A DNA stretch of 64,000 nt from contig NZ_LZHZ01000032.1 of the NCBI RefSeq assembly GCF_001667505.1, positions 95,574 to 159,573 on the forward strand. The letters run 5' to 3'. This stretch comes from Mycobacterium sp. ACS1612 (GTDB taxonomy: Bacteria; Actinomycetota; Actinomycetes; Mycobacteriales; Mycobacteriaceae). Below the pieces are notes generated by a model. That model saw only the letters and a list, made by a program, of their open reading frames with translations, ran no database searches and was not told the origin of the DNA. This document shows, piece after piece, positions 9,413 to 19,157 of this stretch (position 1 is the stretch's first letter; each line of letters begins with the position of its first letter). The position numbers were made by a program, and so were the translations under genes.

Positions 9413-10041
9413 CCGCGACCGCGCCTAGCGACGTCCAGCCCACCCCGGCCGCGGCGAATGCGCCGAACCGGGTGCCGGTGCGCAGAGCGAGCGCGGTCTG
9501 GATCCTGATCGCGGGCGTGGTCGGCCTCGCCGCAGCGCTCACGCTGACGGTCGAAAAGATCGAAATCCTGATCAACCCGGCCTACGTCCCGTCGTGCAGC
9601 ATCAACCCCGTCCTTTCGTGCGGTTCGGTGATGGTCACCCCGCAAGCGTCGGCGTTCGGGTTCCCCAACCCGCTGATCGGCATCGTGGCGTTCACGGTCG
9701 TGGTGGTGACCGGGGTGCTCGCGCTGGCGAATGTGCGACTGCCGCGTTGGTACTGGGCCGGCCTGGCGGGCTGCACGCTGCTGGGCCTGGTGTTCGTGCA
9801 CTGGCTGATCTTCCAGAGCCTCTACCGCATCGGCGCGCTGTGCCCGTACTGCATGGCGGTATGGGCGGTGACCATCACGCTGTTCTGCGTGGTCGCCTCG
9901 ATCGCGCTGCAACCGCTGCAGTCGAATGCGGTGGCCAGGGTGGTGTACACGTGGCGATGGTCGCTGGTCGCGCTGTGGTTCACCGCGCTGATCCTCATGA
10001 TTCTGGTGCGCTTCTGGGACTACTGGTCCACCCTGCTCTGA
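9409..10041 (+). CDS. Vitamin K epoxide reductase family protein (VKOR, DsbB-like)
   Basis: A 210-residue integral membrane protein with four to five hydrophobic helices. It carries the loop cysteine pair Cys63/Cys71 (CSINPVLSC) and the catalytic CPYC at 145-148, the pattern of bacterial VKOR homologues that transfer electrons from DsbA-like proteins to quinones. Length equals Rv2968c. It is translationally coupled to the DsbA-like gene. In mycobacteria, which lack DsbB, this enzyme is the oxidant for periplasmic disulfides and is the bacterial target of warfarin-like inhibitors (family knowledge). Confidence 0.95.
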   Translation: MTATAPSDVQPTPAAANAPNRVPVRRASAVWILIAGVVGLAAALTLTVEKIEILINPAYVPSCSINPVLSCGSVMVTPQASAFGFPNPLIGIVAFTVVVVTGVLALANVRLPRWYWAGLAGCTLLGLVFVHWLIFQSLYRIGALCPYCMAVWAVTITLFCVVASIALQPLQSNAVARVVYTWRWSLVALWFTALILMILVRFWDYWSTLL

Positions 10042-10082
10042 CCGCGGGACACCACAGCGCCGCAGGGCGATAGGGTCAGCAG

Positions 10083-13000
10083 GTGATTTCGAAGGTCTTG
10101 GTCGCCAACCGCGGGGAGATCGCGATCCGCGCCTTCCGCGCGGCCTACGAGATGGGCATCGCGACGGTAGCCGTCTATCCGTACGAGGATCGCAATTCGT
10201 TGCATCGGCTCAAGGCCGACGAGTCGTATCAGATCGGCGAGAAGGGCCACCCGGTCCGGGCGTATCTGTCGGTCGACGAGATCGTCCGGGTGGCCCGCGA
10301 GGCCGGCGCCGATGCGATCTATCCGGGCTACGGCTTCCTGTCCGAGAATCCGGACCTCGCCGCCGCATGCGCCGCCGAGGGCATCACGTTCGTCGGGCCC
10401 AGCGCCGAGATCCTGGAGTTGGCGGGCAACAAGTCGCGGGCGATTGCGGCGGCCAGGGCGGCAGGGTTGCCGGTGCTGAACTCGTCGGCGCCGTCGGCGT
10501 CGGCCGACGAGTTGATGGCGGCCGCGCAGGGGATGGACTTCCCGCTGTTCGTCAAGGCGGTGTCGGGCGGCGGTGGGCGCGGGATGCGGCGCGTCGCCGA
10601 CCTGGCGTCGCTGCCGGAGGCGATCGAGGCTGCCTCGCGGGAAGCCGAGTCGGCGTTCGGCGACCCGACGTTGTACCTCGAGCAGGCGGTGATCAACCCA
10701 CGCCACATTGAAGTGCAGATCCTGGCCGACACGCACGGCAACGTGATGCACCTGTTCGAACGCGACTGCAGCGTGCAGCGTCGGCACCAGAAGGTCATCG
10801 AACTGGCGCCCGCGCCGAACCTGGCCGACGAACTGCGAACCCAGATCTGCGCCGACGCCGTGGCGTTCGCCCGCCAGATCGACTACACCTACGCGGGCAC
10901 CGTCGAGTTCCTGCTCGACGAGCGCGGCCACTACGTGTTCATCGAGATGAACCCGCGCATCCAGGTCGAACACACCGTGACCGAGGAGATCACCGACGTC
11001 GACCTGGTCGCCAGCCAGATGCGCATCGCCGACGGTGAGACGTTGGAAAGCCTTGGGCTGAGCCAGGATTCGCTGCAGCTGCACGGTGCTGCGATGCAGT
11101 GCCGGATCACCACCGAGGATCCCGCCAACGGATTCCGGCCCGACACCGGCCGGATCACCGGCTACCGGACGCCCGGCGGGGCCGGGATCCGGCTCGACGG
11201 CGGCACGCATCTGGGCGCCGAGATCAGCGCGCACTTCGACTCGATGCTGGTCAAGCTGACTTGTCGGGGCAGGGATTTCTCCACCGCGGTGGCCAGGTCG
11301 CGCCGCGCGCTGGCCGAGTTCCGGATCCGCGGCGTGTCGACGAACATCCCGTTCCTGCAGGCGGTGGTCAACGACGCCGACTTCCGCGCAGGCCGCGTCA
11401 CAACCTCGTTCATCGACGAGCGGCCCTATCTGCTGACCGCGCGCACCCCCGCCGACCGCGGCACCAAGATCCTGAACTACCTCGCCGATGTCACGGTCAA
11501 CCAGCCGCACGGCGCGCGACCGTCGACGATCTATCCGCACGACAAGCTGCCGCAGACCGATCTGGACGCGGCGCCGCAGCGCGGCAGCAAGCAACTGCTC
11601 ACCGAACTCGGGCCCGACGGCTTCGCCCGGTGGATGCGTGACTCGAAATCCGTCGGCCTCACCGACACGACGTTCCGCGACGCGCACCAGTCACTGCTGG
11701 CTACCCGGCTACGCACCACCGGCCTGCTTATGGTCGCGCCGTACGTCGCGCGGATGACCCCGCAACTGTTGAGCATCGAGTGCTGGGGTGGGGCGACTTA
11801 CGATGTGGCGCTTCGGTTTTTGAAGGAAGACCCGTGGGAGCGGCTGGCCGCGCTGCGCGAAGCGGTGCCCAACATCTGCCTGCAGATGCTGCTGCGGGGA
11901 CGCAACACTGTCGGCTACACGCCGTACCCGGAGACGGTCACCCACGCGTTCGTCGCGGAGGCCACCGCCACCGGCATCGACATCTACCGCATATTCGACG
12001 CGTTGAACAACGTCGACTCGATGCGGCCCGCGATCGACGCGGTGCGGGAAACCGGAACTGCGGTAGCCGAAGTCGCGATGAGCTACACCGGCGATCTGTC
12101 CGACCCCGGCGAGAATCTCTACACGCTGGACTACTACCTCAAGCTGGCCGAGCAGATCGTCGAGGCAGGCGCCCACGTGCTGGCGATCAAAGACATGGCG
12201 GGGCTGCTGCGTCCACAGGCTGCCCATCAGTTGGTCACCGCGCTGCGCAGCCGTTTCGATCTGCCGGTGCACGTGCACACCCACGACACCCCCGGTGGAC
12301 AGTTGGCCACCTATCTGGCGGCCTGGCAGGCCGGTGCCAACGCCGTCGACGGCGCCTCGGGACCGCTGGCGGGCACCACCAGCCAGCCGTCGCTGTCATC
12401 GATCGTGGCGGCCACCGCACACACCGAATACGACACCGGTCTGTCGTTGTCGGCGGTCTGCGATCTGGAGCCGTACTGGGAGGCGCTGCGAAAGGTGTAC
12501 GCGCCGTTCGAGTCTGGTATCCCTGGCCCGACGGGGCGGGTGTACACCCACGAGATCCCCGGCGGGCAGCTGTCGAATCTGCGCCAGCAGGCCATCGCGT
12601 TGGGGCTCGGCGACCGGTTCGAGGAGATCGAGGCCAGCTACGCCGCCGCCGACCGTCTGCTGGGCAGGCTGGTCAAGGTGACCCCGTCGTCGAAGGTGGT
12701 CGGTGATCTGGCTTTGGCGTTGGTCGGGGCGGGGGTGTCGGCCGACGAATTCGCCTCCGATCCCGCGAAATTCGACATTCCGGACTCGGTCATCGGCTTC
12801 CTGCGCGGTGAGCTCGGCGAGCCGCCGGGCGGCTGGCCGGAGCCGCTGCGCACCAAGGCGTTGGCCGGGCGGCCACCGGCCAAGCCGACCGAGGAACTGT
12901 CCGCCGAGGACGAGGCGGCGCTCAACGAAGCGGGCCCGACGCGGCAGGCCGCGCTGAACCGGTTGTTGTTCCCCGGCCCGACAAAGGAATTCGAGGCGCA

Positions 13001-13466
13001 CCGGGAAACCTACGGCGACACCACGAGCCTGTCGGCCAACCAGTTCTTCTACGGTCTGCGCCAGGGTGACGAGCATCGGGTCAAGCTGGAACGCGGCGTC
13101 GAGTTGTTGATCGGACTCGAGGCCGTTTCCGAAGCCGACGAACGCGGGATGCGCACCGTGATGTGCCTTCTCAACGGCCAACTGCGACCGGTCGTCGTGC
13201 GCGACCGCAGCATCGCCAGCGACATCCCGGCCGCCGAGAAGGCCGACCGTGCCAACCCCGACCACGTCGCGGCGCCGTTCGCCGGTGTGGTCACCGTCGG
13301 CGTGTCCGACGGCGATCAGGTCGAAGCCGGGCAGACCATCGCCACCATCGAGGCGATGAAGATGGAAGCCGCGATCACGGCGCCCAAGGCGGGCAAGGTC
13401 AGCCGGGTCGCGGTGTCGGCCACCGCGCAGGTCGAAGGCGGTGACCTGCTGGCGGTGATCAGCTGA
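10083..13466 (+). CDS. pca: Pyruvate carboxylase
   Basis: A 1127-residue single-chain biotin enzyme converting pyruvate and bicarbonate to oxaloacetate (anaplerosis). Biotin carboxylase with an ATP-grasp domain fills about residues 1-450, including the glycine-rich [11 protein letters not shown]. The carboxyltransferase domain begins near residue 528 with [10 protein letters not shown], which carries metal-binding Asp and catalytic residues. The C-terminal biotinyl domain has EAMKM with biotin on Lys1093, 34 residues from the end. The GTG start gives the standard N-terminus [21 protein letters not shown] hexamer just upstream could be a -10. The stop overlaps the CTG proposed as the rsmD start. 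Confidence 0.97.
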   Translation: MISKVLVANRGEIAIRAFRAAYEMGIATVAVYPYEDRNSLHRLKADESYQIGEKGHPVRAYLSVDEIVRVAREAGADAIYPGYGFLSENPDLAAACAAEGITFVGPSAEILELAGNKSRAIAAARAAGLPVLNSSAPSASADELMAAAQGMDFPLFVKAVSGGGGRGMRRVADLASLPEAIEAASREAESAFGDPTLYLEQAVINPRHIEVQILADTHGNVMHLFERDCSVQRRHQKVIELAPAPNLADELRTQICADAVAFARQIDYTYAGTVEFLLDERGHYVFIEMNPRIQVEHTVTEEITDVDLVASQMRIADGETLESLGLSQDSLQLHGAAMQCRITTEDPANGFRPDTGRITGYRTPGGAGIRLDGGTHLGAEISAHFDSMLVKLTCRGRDFSTAVARSRRALAEFRIRGVSTNIPFLQAVVNDADFRAGRVTTSFIDERPYLLTARTPADRGTKILNYLADVTVNQPHGARPSTIYPHDKLPQTDLDAAPQRGSKQLLTELGPDGFARWMRDSKSVGLTDTTFRDAHQSLLATRLRTTGLLMVAPYVARMTPQLLSIECWGGATYDVALRFLKEDPWERLAALREAVPNICLQMLLRGRNTVGYTPYPETVTHAFVAEATATGIDIYRIFDALNNVDSMRPAIDAVRETGTAVAEVAMSYTGDLSDPGENLYTLDYYLKLAEQIVEAGAHVLAIKDMAGLLRPQAAHQLVTALRSRFDLPVHVHTHDTPGGQLATYLAAWQAGANAVDGASGPLAGTTSQPSLSSIVAATAHTEYDTGLSLSAVCDLEPYWEALRKVYAPFESGIPGPTGRVYTHEIPGGQLSNLRQQAIALGLGDRFEEIEASYAAADRLLGRLVKVTPSSKVVGDLALALVGAGVSADEFASDPAKFDIPDSVIGFLRGELGEPPGGWPEPLRTKALAGRPPAKPTEELSAEDEAALNEAGPTRQAALNRLLFPGPTKEFEAHRETYGDTTSLSANQFFYGLRQGDEHRVKLERGVELLIGLEAVSEADERGMRTVMCLLNGQLRPVVVRDRSIASDIPAAEKADRANPDHVAAPFAGVVTVGVSDGDQVEAGQTIATIEAMKMEAAITAPKAGKVSRVAVSATAQVEGGDLLAVIS

Positions 13467-14017
13467 CCCGCATTGTCGCCGGCGCGTACGGCGGTCGGCG
13501 AATCACCGTGCCGCGCACGGGAACTCGTCCGACCACCGATCGGGTGCGCGAGTCGTTGTTCAACGTGCTCACGTCCCGCATCGATTTCTCGGGCGCCGCG
13601 GTGCTCGACCTCTACGCGGGCTCAGGTGCGCTCGGACTCGAGGCGCTGTCGCGGGGCGCGGCGTCGGCGGTGTTCGTCGAATCCGACGCCCGCGCCGCGG
13701 CGGTCATCGCTGCGAACATCGCCGCGCTCGGCGCCCGGTCCGCAGACGTGCGCCGCGGACCGGTCGTCGCCGTGTTGGCAGGCGGCGCACCGCGGGCGGT
13801 GGATCTGGTGTTCGCCGACCCGCCGTACGACGTGCCTGCCACCGACATCGAGGCGATCCTGACCGGGCTGGACACCGGGGGATGGGTCCGCGGCGGCACC
13901 GTCGTCGTCGTGGAACGTGCCGCATCGGGTCCGGAGTTGGGCTGGCCCGACGGATGGCAGCCGTGGCCGTCGCGTCGGTACGGCGACACCCGCATCGAGT
14001 TGGCCGAGCGCACCTAG
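13463..14017 (+). CDS. rsmD: 16S rRNA (guanine966-N2)-methyltransferase RsmD
   Basis: A 184-residue SAM-dependent methyltransferase that modifies G966 of 16S rRNA. The SAM motif [13 protein letters not shown] and the catalytic ADPPYD motif (D/NPPY) are visible, as is the N-terminal [13 protein letters not shown]. The family begins with RI(I/V)xGxxxGRR, and here [12 protein letters not shown] is read in frame just after position 13463. The only codon able to start it is CTG at 13463, overlapping the pca stop as CTGA. The first ATG/GTG/TTG in frame is GTG 13508, which would remove this conserved strand. An in-frame stop at 13442 excludes an earlier start. Confidence 0.88.
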   Translation: MTRIVAGAYGGRRITVPRTGTRPTTDRVRESLFNVLTSRIDFSGAAVLDLYAGSGALGLEALSRGAASAVFVESDARAAAVIAANIAALGARSADVRRGPVVAVLAGGAPRAVDLVFADPPYDVPATDIEAILTGLDTGGWVRGGTVVVVERAASGPELGWPDGWQPWPSRRYGDTRIELAERT

Positions 14018-14041
14018 CCGACCCCTGTAGCGTCTTCGATC

Positions 14042-14530
14042 ATGAGTGGCGCCGTCTGCCCAGGCTCCTTCGACCCGGTCACCCTCGGTCATGTCGACAT
14101 CTTCGAGCGCGCGGCCGCTCAGTTCGACGAGGTCGTGGTCGCGGTGCTGATCAATCCCAACAAACAGGGCATGTTCAGCCTCGACGAGCGCATCGCGATG
14201 ATCGAAGAGTCGACGTCGCACCTGCCCAACCTGCGGGTCGAGTCGGGGCAGGGATTGGTGGTCGACTTCGTCAAGGCCCGCGGACTGACCGCGATAGTCA
14301 AGGGGTTGCGCACCGGCACCGACTTCGAATACGAACTGCAGATGGCACAGATGAACAAGCACATCGCAGGCGTGGACACGTTTTTCGTCGCGACCACTCC
14401 GCGGTATTCGTTCGTGTCGTCGTCGTTGGCCAAAGAGGTGGCCACGCTGGGCGGCGACGTCTCCGCGCTGCTGCCCGAGCCGGTCAACGTGCGCCTGCAG
14501 GACAAGCTGAACGCGCAACGCAAGGGTTAA
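14042..14530 (+). CDS. coaD: Phosphopantetheine adenylyltransferase
   Basis: A 162-residue nucleotidyltransferase for the penultimate step of coenzyme A synthesis (4'-phosphopantetheine plus ATP to dephospho-CoA). The nucleotide-binding T/HxGH motif is TLGH at residues 14-17, preceded by PGSFDPV, and the conserved SSSLAKEVA lies near the C-terminus. The length is standard. It starts 24 bases after rsmD; a TAGCGT hexamer ten bases before the ATG could be a -10. In M. tuberculosis the neighbouring gene is purU followed by the PDIM locus; here a hemerythrin-like gene follows. Confidence 0.97.
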   Translation: MSGAVCPGSFDPVTLGHVDIFERAAAQFDEVVVAVLINPNKQGMFSLDERIAMIEESTSHLPNLRVESGQGLVVDFVKARGLTAIVKGLRTGTDFEYELQMAQMNKHIAGVDTFFVATTPRYSFVSSSLAKEVATLGGDVSALLPEPVNVRLQDKLNAQRKG

Positions 14531-14614
14531 TCTACGTCCTCCGCGGGTAGGCGTTGGGTGGCGCTCAGCCCCGTTGCGCCCAGTCAAACCCACGAATAGC
14601 GGAGGTGTATCGCC

Positions 14615-15181
14615 GTGGTCGAAACATTCGTTCAGTCGACGGACGACGTCGTGAAGTTCCTCAAGGATCAGCACAACCTGATCAAGGACATGTTCGAGGA
14701 GGTCTTCTCGGCATCCGAGCCGAAGGCCCGCGAAAAGGCGTTCATGGACTTGCGTCAGTTGTTGGCGGTGCATGAGACGGCCGAGGAGATGGTGGTGCAC
14801 CCGCGGGCGCGGCGCGAAGTCGCCAATGGCGATGAGATAGTGGACGCCCGGTTGGAAGAGGAGCACGAGGCCAAGAAACAGCTCTCCAACCTGGAGAGCA
14901 TGGACGTCTCGTCCAAGGAATTCATCGACGAATTGACGAAGTTCCGCGACGCCGTGGTCGACCATGCCGAACACGAAGAGAACGAAGAGTTCAACAAGCT
15001 TCAGCGCGAGTTGGACAAAGACGACCTCGGCAGGATGGCCAAGGCGGTGCAGGCGGCCGAGGCGATCGCCCCGACCCGTCCGCACGCCGGTGTCGAGTCG
15101 GCGAAGATGAACTTTGCTGCGGGGCCGTTTGCCTCGATGCTCGACAGGGCCCGCGACCTGATCAAACAGGCCACCTCATAG
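14615..15181 (+). CDS. Hemerythrin-like (HHE) domain protein
   Basis: A 188-residue cytosolic protein with two HHE repeats and a four-helix pattern. Likely di-iron ligands are His20 (DQH), His53 and Glu57 (HETAEE), His62, His84 (EEH), His117 and acidic residues of HEENEE near 120-125. Hemerythrin-like proteins bind oxygen, nitric oxide or act in peroxide stress; a homologue is present at this locus in fast-growing mycobacteria. The GTG start is set by a GGAGG nine bases upstream. It ends before a strong hairpin, so it is probably a single transcription unit. Function beyond iron binding is inference. Confidence 0.88.
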   Translation: MVETFVQSTDDVVKFLKDQHNLIKDMFEEVFSASEPKAREKAFMDLRQLLAVHETAEEMVVHPRARREVANGDEIVDARLEEEHEAKKQLSNLESMDVSSKEFIDELTKFRDAVVDHAEHEENEEFNKLQRELDKDDLGRMAKAVQAAEAIAPTRPHAGVESAKMNFAAGPFASMLDRARDLIKQATS

Positions 15182-15194
15182 TGTGCTGAACCCG

Positions 15195-15236
15195 ACTGAA
15201 ACCGTCCGCCACCTCGGGGGTGCGGGCGGTTTCAGT
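15195..15236 (+). terminator. Strong hairpin, likely terminator after the hemerythrin-like gene
   Basis: Fifteen-base arms (15195-15209 and 15222-15236, ACTGAAACCG... with ...CGGTTTCAGT) pair with one G-U wobble around a 12-base loop that can itself pair partly. Only a short T run follows, as is usual for mycobacterial terminators. Confidence 0.75.
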
Positions 15237-15431
15237 TTGCCGGACGGCTGCGGAGAAGCACGGTTGCCGCATGTTGACATAATGTCGGGAAAGCAATTCA
15301 GACGGGAGTTGCGGCCTGGAGAGTGCAGGCGCAGCAAAAGGGTCCAGCACGACACACCGGCCCGGAAGCTGAGTCACACGGGTAACACCAGGCACACTAG
15401 TAACTGTCAACTACGCCTGGAGGGTGTTGCC

Positions 15432-16169
15432 GTGTACCGAGTGTTTGAAGCGCTGGATGAACTGGGCGCGATTGTCGAAGAAGCCCGCGGCGTGCCGATG
15501 ACGGCCGGCTGCGTGGTGCCCCGCGGCGATGTCCTCGAATTGATCGACGACATCAAGGACGCAATACCCGGCGAACTCGATGACGCGCAGGACGTGCTCG
15601 ACGCCCGCGACGGGATGCTGCGCGAAGCCAAGGAACACTCCGACCAGATGGTGGCCACGGCCACCGCCGAGGCGGATTCGTTGATCAACCATTCGCGCGC
15701 CGAAGCCGACCGGCTGCTCGCCGACGCGAAGGCGCAGGCCGACCGGATGGTGGCAGAGGCCCGTCAGCACAGCGAGCGGATGGTCGCCGAAGCCCGCGAT
15801 GAGGCGCAACGCATTCTCGCGACCGCCAAGCGTGAGTACGAGGCCAGCACCGGGCGCGCGAAGACCGAGGCCGACCGGCTGATCGAGAACGGCAACCTCG
15901 CCTACGAGAAGGCGGTCCAGGAAGGCATCAAGGAGCAGCAGCGGCTGGTGTCGCAGACCGAGATCGTGCAGACCGCGACCGCGGAGGCGACCCGACTAGT
16001 CGATTCGGCCCACGCCGAGGCCGACCGGCTGCGTGGCGAATGCGACATCTACGTCGACAACAAGCTCGCGGAGTTCGAAGACTTCCTCAACGGCACCATC
16101 CGATCGGTGGGCCGCGGACGTCACCAGCTGCGCACCGCGGCGGGCACACACGACTACGCCGCACGGTAG
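15432..16169 (+). CDS. DivIVA/Wag31-like coiled-coil protein (Rv2927c-like)
   Basis: A 245-residue protein almost wholly predicted as coiled coil from about residue 60 onward, rich in Ala, Glu, Asp and Arg with AEADRLLADAK-type heptads. The short N-terminal domain is nearly identical to Rv2927c (MYRVFEALDEL), and the total length is the same, which fixes the GTG start at 15432. An upstream in-frame start at 15183 would read through the terminator hairpin and is rejected. The family is related to Wag31/DivIVA and may take part in polar growth or scaffold membrane or division proteins; its precise role is not established. Confidence 0.9.
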   Translation: MYRVFEALDELGAIVEEARGVPMTAGCVVPRGDVLELIDDIKDAIPGELDDAQDVLDARDGMLREAKEHSDQMVATATAEADSLINHSRAEADRLLADAKAQADRMVAEARQHSERMVAEARDEAQRILATAKREYEASTGRAKTEADRLIENGNLAYEKAVQEGIKEQQRLVSQTEIVQTATAEATRLVDSAHAEADRLRGECDIYVDNKLAEFEDFLNGTIRSVGRGRHQLRTAAGTHDYAAR

Positions 16170-16185
16170 CCGGCCGTCGTCGCCG

Positions 16186-16191
16186 TAGAAT
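16186..16191 (+). promoter_or_regulatory. Candidate -10 hexamer (TAGAAT), leaderless
   Basis: TAGAAT lies eight bases before the ATG at 16200 and there is no Shine-Dalgarno sequence between them, which fits a leaderless transcript for the YceD-rnc-mutM operon. Confidence 0.5.
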
Positions 16192-16199
16192 CCACATCC

Positions 16200-16784
16200 A
16201 TGGCGACGCATGCGAAGGCGGCGGCGCGCCGCGCGTCACGGTCGCCGCTGGTCATCAACATCTCGCGGCTCGGCCGTCGGCCGGGTTCGATGATGACGTT
16301 CAACGAAACGGTGCCCAGCCCGTCGCGCATCGGCCTGGACTTGATCGGGATCGACGAGGGCGCACCGTTGACGTTGGATCTACGCATCGAATCGGTGTCC
16401 GAAGGCGTGCTGGTCAGCGGGACGGTGTCGGCGCCGACGGCCGGTGAGTGCGCGCGCTGCCTGACCCCGATCACCGGCGACGTGGAAATCCAGCTCACTG
16501 AGCTGTTCGCCTACCCCGACAGCACCACCGACGCGACCACCGAGTCCGACGAGATCGGGCGGGTCGGCGCGTCGGGTGAGCCCGACACCGTGGATCTCGA
16601 GCAGCCGATCATCGATGCGATCGGGCTGGCGCTGCCGTTCTCACCGCTGTGCGGACCAGACTGTGCGGGGCTGTGCCCGCAGTGCGGGGTGCCGCTGGCC
16701 ACCGCGGAGCCGGATCATCACCACGAGCAGATCGACCCGCGATGGGCCAAGCTCGCAGGTCTGCTGGACCAGGACGAGCCGTGA
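16200..16784 (+). CDS. YceD/DUF177 family protein (Rv2926c-like)
   Basis: A 194-residue DUF177 protein. The family carries paired cysteines: here ECARC near residue 83-86 and the later [13 protein letters not shown] cluster, which could bind zinc. A basic N-terminal stretch (KAAARRASR) suggests RNA binding. YceD homologues are linked to 23S rRNA accumulation and usually sit next to rpmF. In mycobacteria it lies before rnc, which fits a role in rRNA maturation. Its stop overlaps the GTG of rnc (GTGA). The molecular activity is not known. Confidence 0.87.
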   Translation: MATHAKAAARRASRSPLVINISRLGRRPGSMMTFNETVPSPSRIGLDLIGIDEGAPLTLDLRIESVSEGVLVSGTVSAPTAGECARCLTPITGDVEIQLTELFAYPDSTTDATTESDEIGRVGASGEPDTVDLEQPIIDAIGLALPFSPLCGPDCAGLCPQCGVPLATAEPDHHHEQIDPRWAKLAGLLDQDEP

Positions 16785-17482
16785 CGGACCGGGGACCGCT
16801 GCTCAAAGCCTTGGGTGTCGACCTGCCCGCCGAACTGCTGACCATCGCGCTGACCCACCGCAGCTACTCCTACGAAAACGGCGGGCTGCCGACCAATGAG
16901 CGCCTCGAGTTCCTCGGCGACGCCGTGCTCGGCCTGACCATCACCGAAGAGCTCTACCACCGCCACCCCGACCGCTCGGAGGGCGATCTGGCCAAGCTGC
17001 GCGCCAGCATCGTCAACACCCAGGCGCTGGCCGACGTCGGACGCCAGCTCTCCGACGACGGCCTTGGCGCGTACCTGTTGTTGGGCAAGGGCGAGGAGCA
17101 CTCCGGCGGCGCCGACAAGTCGAGCATCCTGGCCGACGGCGTCGAATCCCTTTTGGGCGCAATCTATTTGGAGCACGGCATCGCCGTCGCACGGGAAGTG
17201 ATCATGCAGCTGTTCAGCACGCTGCTCGACACCGCCCCGACGCTGGGTGCCGGCCTGGACTGGAAGAGCAGCCTGCAGGAGCTGACCGCGTCGCGGGGCA
17301 TGGGTGCGCCGTCGTATGTGGTGACCTCCACCGGCCCCGACCACGACAAGGAGTTCACCGCGACGGTGGTGGTCGCCGATGTCGAATACGGCAAGGGCGT
17401 CGGGCGGACCAAGAAGGAGGCCGAGTTGAAGGCCGCAGCCGCGGCGTGGACCGCGCTGTCCACCTCCGGTGTAGATGCCTGA
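16781..17482 (+). CDS. rnc: Ribonuclease III
   Basis: A 233-residue double-strand-specific endoribonuclease that processes rRNA precursors. The signature [12 protein letters not shown] is at residues 39-50, and the catalytic Asp/Glu pairs follow, including [12 protein letters not shown]-terminal double-stranded RNA-binding domain begins near 155 and ends with [13 protein letters not shown]. The GTG start, overlapping the preceding stop, matches normal family length; a longer frame upstream is only extension. Its stop overlaps mutM by eight bases, so YceD, rnc and mutM form one operon. Confidence 0.96.
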   Translation: MTDRGPLLKALGVDLPAELLTIALTHRSYSYENGGLPTNERLEFLGDAVLGLTITEELYHRHPDRSEGDLAKLRASIVNTQALADVGRQLSDDGLGAYLLLGKGEEHSGGADKSSILADGVESLLGAIYLEHGIAVAREVIMQLFSTLLDTAPTLGAGLDWKSSLQELTASRGMGAPSYVVTSTGPDHDKEFTATVVVADVEYGKGVGRTKKEAELKAAAAAWTALSTSGVDA

Positions 17483-18365
17483 GCTGCCCGAAGTCGAGGT
17501 CGTTCGGCGCGGATTGGCGGCCCACGTGACGGGCAGAACCATCACCGCCGTGCGGGTGCACCATCCGCGCGCGGTGCGCAGGCACGAGGCAGGTCCCGCC
17601 GACCTGACTGCCCGACTGCTCGACGCCAAGATCACCGGCACCGGGCGGCGGGGTAAGTACATGTGGCTGACGCTGGACGACGGGATCGACGAGCCTCTCG
17701 GGCGCGGAGAATCGGGCACAGCGTTGGTGGTGCATCTCGGCATGAGTGGGCAGATGTTGTTGGGTGAGGTGCCCAACGAGAACCATTTGCGCATCGCGGC
17801 ACTGCTCGACGACGGCACCGCGCTGAGCTTCGTCGACCAACGCACGTTCGGCGGCTGGATGCTCGCCGAGCTGGTCACCGTGGACGGCACCGACGTGCCG
17901 ACGCCCGTCGCGCATCTGGCTCGCGATCCGCTCGACCCTCGGTTCGACCGCGACGGTGTCGTTACGGTGTTGCGCCGCAAGCATTCTGAGATCAAGCGTC
18001 AACTGCTCGACCAGACCGTGGTGTCGGGCATCGGCAACATCTACGCCGACGAGGCGCTGTGGCGCGCGCGGGTCAACGGCGCGCGACTGGCGTCGTCGCT
18101 GTCGCGGGCGAAGCTGGCCGAACTGCTCGACGCCGCCGCGGAGGTGATGACCGACGCGCTCGGTGAGGGTGGCACGTCGTTCGACTCGCTGTACGTCAAC
18201 GTCAACGGTGAATCCGGCTACTTCGACCGGTCGCTGGATGCCTACGGCCGCGAAGGTGAGCCGTGCCGGCGGTGTGGCGCGGTGATGCGGCGGGAGAAGT
18301 TCATGAACCGGTCGTCGTTCTACTGCCCGAAATGCCAACCGGCCCCGCGGGTCCGCCGGGAATAA
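17475..18365 (+). CDS. mutM: Formamidopyrimidine-DNA glycosylase
   Basis: A 296-residue bifunctional DNA glycosylase/AP lyase that removes 8-oxoguanine and formamidopyrimidines. The mature N-terminus PELPEVE provides catalytic Pro2 and Glu3, and the conserved Lys lies in GRRGKYMW. The helix-two-turn-helix has [14 protein letters not shown], and a C-terminal zinc finger has CRRCG and CPKC. Length is close to Fpg of M. tuberculosis. All key residues are intact. It overlaps rnc by eight bases. Confidence 0.96.
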   Translation: MPELPEVEVVRRGLAAHVTGRTITAVRVHHPRAVRRHEAGPADLTARLLDAKITGTGRRGKYMWLTLDDGIDEPLGRGESGTALVVHLGMSGQMLLGEVPNENHLRIAALLDDGTALSFVDQRTFGGWMLAELVTVDGTDVPTPVAHLARDPLDPRFDRDGVVTVLRRKHSEIKRQLLDQTVVSGIGNIYADEALWRARVNGARLASSLSRAKLAELLDAAAEVMTDALGEGGTSFDSLYVNVNGESGYFDRSLDAYGREGEPCRRCGAVMRREKFMNRSSFYCPKCQPAPRVRRE

Positions 18366-18446
18366 GCTGCCGCGACAGACCGTGTTTGTACGTAGACACG
18401 CCGTGAATGTGTGGCATTTTGCGGTCTCTCGCGAGGAAGAGGAGTC

Positions 18447-18863
18447 ATGACCGAACTGTGGGTTGAGCGCACCGGCGTGCGCAGCTACACCGGGCGCAGC
18501 ACGCGCGGCGCGGAGGTGCTCGTCGGCAACGAGGACGTCGAAGGCGTCTTCACCCCCGGCGAGCTGATGAAGATCGCGCTGGCGGCTTGCAGCGGGATGG
18601 CCAGTGATGCGCCGCTGCGTCGACGCCTCGGCGACGACTACCAGACGACGATCAAAGTGTCCGGTGCCGCCGACCGCGACCAGGAGCGCTACCCGCTGCT
18701 CGAGGAGCGCATGGAACTCGACCTGTCGGGACTGTCTGCCGACGAGGTGGCGCGGGTACTCACGGTCGTCGAGCGGGCGATCGATCAGGTGTGCACGGTC
18801 GGCCGCACGCTGAAGTCTGGGACCAAAGTGACGTTTGAGGTCGGTGATGCAGGAGTTAGCTGA
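18447..18863 (+). CDS. OsmC/Ohr family peroxide-reducing protein
   Basis: A 138-residue OsmC-family protein (Rv2923c-like). The two redox cysteines expected for hydroperoxide reduction are Cys48 in AACSG and Cys116 in QVCTVGRT. The ATG at 18447 has GAGGAAGAGGAG upstream and gives the family length; a 12-residue longer frame lacks support. It overlaps the acylphosphatase gene by 17 bases. The role is likely organic hydroperoxide detoxification in the cytosol. Confidence 0.9.
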   Translation: MTELWVERTGVRSYTGRSTRGAEVLVGNEDVEGVFTPGELMKIALAACSGMASDAPLRRRLGDDYQTTIKVSGAADRDQERYPLLEERMELDLSGLSADEVARVLTVVERAIDQVCTVGRTLKSGTKVTFEVGDAGVS

Positions 18864-19131
18864 GGTACGGCTGACGGCATGGGTGCACGGCTATGTCCAG
18901 GGGGTCGGGTTCCGATGGTGGACCCGCTCCAGGGCGTTGGAACTCGGCCTGGTCGGATACGCCTCGAACAGGCCCGATGGTCGCGTCCAAGTGGTCGCCC
19001 AGGGCCCTCGGGAGGCCTGCGAACGGCTGCTTGACCTGCTGCAAAGCGGCAACACCCCGGGTCGCGTCGACAAAGTCATCGCCGACTGGTCAGAACCTGG
19101 CGACTCGCTTCAGGGGTTCACCGAACGTTAG
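18847..19131 (+). CDS. acyP: Acylphosphatase
   Basis: A 94-residue acylphosphatase hydrolysing carboxyl-phosphate bonds. The signature [11 protein letters not shown] contains catalytic Arg23, and Asn41 lies in YASNRPDG. The start is the ATG at 18847; earlier TTG and GTG codons in frame would add residues not seen in the M. tuberculosis protein (Rv2922A, 93 residues). It lies between the OsmC gene and smc, the conserved mycobacterial order. Confidence 0.93.
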   Translation: MQELAEVRLTAWVHGYVQGVGFRWWTRSRALELGLVGYASNRPDGRVQVVAQGPREACERLLDLLQSGNTPGRVDKVIADWSEPGDSLQGFTER

Positions 19132-19143
19132 CCTCCGCGGCGG

Positions 19144-19149
19144 TAGTGT
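19144..19149 (+). promoter_or_regulatory. Candidate -10 hexamer (TAGTGT) for smc, leaderless
   Basis: TAGTGT ends eight bases before the GTG at 19158. It overlaps the alternative GTG at 19146, which argues that 19158 is the true smc start. Confidence 0.45.
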
Positions 19150-19157
19150 GGCGCGTT

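Noticed and set aside
15183..15431. Longer Wag31-like protein starting at 15183
   Set aside because: It would read through a strong hairpin, and the start at 15432 gives exactly the M. tuberculosis length and N-terminus.
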